Source: DSAR01 sp034437315 (GTDB lineage: Bacteria; Chloroflexota; Anaerolineae; B4-G1). Taken from it: a stretch of DNA of 7,939 nucleotides. A program made the position numbers and the translations under genes. Positions 7,170 to 7,939 of the stretch are shown piece by piece. The notes beneath the pieces were generated by a model. The model was not told where the DNA came from and did not search any database. It worked only from the letters and a program-made list of their open reading frames with translations. Position 1 is the first letter of the stretch, and each line of letters opens with the position of its first letter. The stretch spans positions 1 through 7,939 of the forward strand of contig DAOTUC010000211.1 in NCBI GenBank assembly GCA_034437315.1. The letters run 5' to 3'.

Positions 7170-7425
7170 TATAGAGATGGAGGAGCATGGGCGCATACAA
7201 ATCTTGGGGGAGTGCTAATGGATCATGCTATCAGGCACCCTCTCCACAGAATTCATTGCACGTTCAGGCTATAAATCACAGAATTTTGTGTACTGGTGCT
7301 TTTTTTTGACCCTTCTTCCCAGGTTGTTATGGCCCTTTTGTGCCTATCAGTATGCGCCTAACTCCTGATGGCAAGGGTTTTGATAGCCCTATGACAAGGG
7401 CTGAGAGGCTTCTCGACGGATGTCC
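7170..7425. other. Non-coding AT-richer spacer, probably containing one IS end
   Basis: No supported gene lies here. Base composition is visibly more AT-rich than in the preceding operon. It holds a T8 run at 7300-7307, a 9-base direct repeat CACAGAATT (7245-7253 and 7277-7285), a 6-bp inverted repeat AGCCCT/AGGGCT at 7385-7390 and 7397-7402, and a gapped imperfect inverted pair (GCTATCAGGCACCCT at 7227-7241 against the reverse complement of 7374-7387). One of these may mark the terminal inverted repeat of the IS whose transposase follows. The other end is outside the window, so the boundary cannot be fixed. No clear intrinsic terminator for ligA is seen. Confidence 0.5.
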
Positions 7426-7939
7426 CTATGCGCTAGCAGGAACAGTCAAATCGAAAAGGTCATCGAAGCGCTCGTTGACCCAAGCCAACCGGAGGTAAAG
7501 CAGGTGATCGAATCCATCGTCGCTCCAGCGCATGCCGACCCCCTTGAAACGCTGTTGAATCAGCCATTTGCAAGCGCTCTCTACTATACCACTGCCGATA
7601 GGCAATCCCCATTCCTTGAACTGATCGTACTTGATGTGGTTGCGGTGGGTGTCCAGGTAATTGTACAGATTCTTCAACGTCTTGCGCTTCGAATCCGACA
7701 AATCTTCTTGGTCCAAGATGGACTCGATGGTCGCCAGCACCTGGTCGGCTTTGCCCCTCCGCAGATTGCGACGCATCTGAGCAAACCACTGGCGAGATCG
7801 CCTGGTACGACCATCCAGCCAGGCTTTGGCGCCCTTCCACAGGTTTTGCGCCGCGTGATAGAAGTCCAGGATGCCGTGAGCATACGCCTCGAATTGCTCG
7901 TGAAACAGCCCCCAGAATCCTCTTCCTCCATCACTCAAC
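7426..7939 (-). CDS. ISKra4-like IS transposase, C-terminal part (cut by window edge)
   Basis: This is the last ~170 residues of a DDE transposase, read right to left. The frame is still open at the right edge, so the N-terminus is outside the window. The apparent TTG at 7938 is just an internal codon. Recognisable pieces are LSDGGRGFW near the edge (its Asp is probably catalytic), ILDFYHAAQNLW, an Arg/Lys-rich region (residues about 44-63), and near the end PIGSGIVESACKWL, whose Glu is the likely last catalytic acid. GVGMRWSDDGFDHLLYLRLAWVN follows. The GSG-VESACK and KG-GMRWS pattern is what I associate with the ISKra4 family, though this is recall rather than a search. The C-terminus ends normally (FDLTVPASA, stop at 7426-7428), so this end does not look decayed. 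It faces the ligA operon and lies in AT-richer flanking DNA. Confidence 0.88.
   Translation of the reverse strand, partial: LSDGGRGFWGLFHEQFEAYAHGILDFYHAAQNLWKGAKAWLDGRTRRSRQWFAQMRRNLRRGKADQVLATIESILDQEDLSDSKRKTLKNLYNYLDTHRNHIKYDQFKEWGLPIGSGIVESACKWLIQQRFKGVGMRWSDDGFDHLLYLRLAWVNERFDDLFDLTVPASA
7426..7939 (-). mobile_element. Insertion sequence, ISKra4-like (partial; left boundary unresolved, right end outside window)
   Basis: Inferred from the transposase coding region. One terminal inverted repeat should lie somewhere in 7170-7425 and the other beyond the right edge. Because only one side is visible, neither the inverted repeats nor a target-site duplication can be paired, so only the coding extent is given. 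Confidence 0.7.

Noticed and set aside
5994..7196. 400-residue open frame on the - strand opposite ligA
   Set aside because: It is a complement of strongly supported ligA sequence in GC-rich DNA. Its composition is low-complexity (Gly/Arg/His/Leu-rich) and it has no recognisable motif.
7177..7218. 13-codon reading frame after ligA (ATG GAG GAG CAT ...)
   Set aside because: It is too short, with no ribosome binding site, no recognisable peptide and no conservation evidence.
7277..7307. CACAG/TTGTG stem followed by T8, considered as a ligA terminator
   Set aside because: The stem is short, AT-rich and contains a wobble pair. It is separated from the T-run by 9 bases, so it does not match an intrinsic terminator.
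7385..7402. Small hairpin AGCCCT/AGGGCT considered as a terminator for the transposase or ligA
   Set aside because: The stem is only 6 bp and no U-tract follows on either strand. It is kept only as a note in the spacer entry.

Overview
The window is about 7.9 kb of GC-rich bacterial DNA, densely packed on the + strand from base 1 to about 7169. It is followed by an AT-richer spacer and the 3' part of an insertion-sequence transposase on the - strand. Two things suggest a free-living, GC-rich bacterium: a bacterial PolX carrying a C-terminal PHP nuclease, and an NAD+-dependent DNA ligase directly behind it. The general protein style and an ISKra4-type transposase make Chloroflexota (Anaerolineae-like) my best guess. 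That is an impression from sequence style, not a demonstrated assignment.

Layout. (1) Bases 1-377: a small, probably four-helix membrane protein of unknown function, possibly continuing off the left edge. (2) Bases 395-813: the remains of a P-type cation ATPase. Its N-terminal domain and first two membrane helices are joined out of frame to what looks like the last ~24 residues of the same kind of protein, so about 2.3 kb of the usual gene is missing. (3) Bases 830-2764: a complete FtsH membrane AAA+ zinc metalloprotease. (4) Bases 2776-2814: a perfect 18-bp-stem hairpin immediately after ftsH. (5) Bases 2876-3319: a small unrecognised acidic helical protein whose C-terminus looks frameshifted. 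The adjacent frame continues with a Gly-containing tail to a stop just before polX. (6) Bases 3361-5082: PolX. (7) Bases 5100-7169: LigA, whose start lies at or just after the polX stop. (8) Bases 7170-7425: a non-coding, AT-richer spacer probably holding one end of an IS. (9) Bases 7426 to the right edge: an ISKra4-like transposase, cut by the window.

How the genes fit together. polX and ligA form a natural repair pair: the polymerase fills short gaps and trims 3' ends, and the ligase seals the nick. Their tight or overlapping junction suggests co-expression and possibly translational coupling. FtsH does membrane-protein quality control. The ATPase remnant ends 16 bases before the ftsH start, so an intact ancestor may have shared its transcript. 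I see no CRISPR array, phage module, toxin-antitoxin pair, tRNA, rRNA or clear riboswitch. I do not see a convincing new multi-gene system. The points most worth a second look are the gutted ATPase, the frameshifted small gene, the perfect hairpin, and the polX-ligA coupling.
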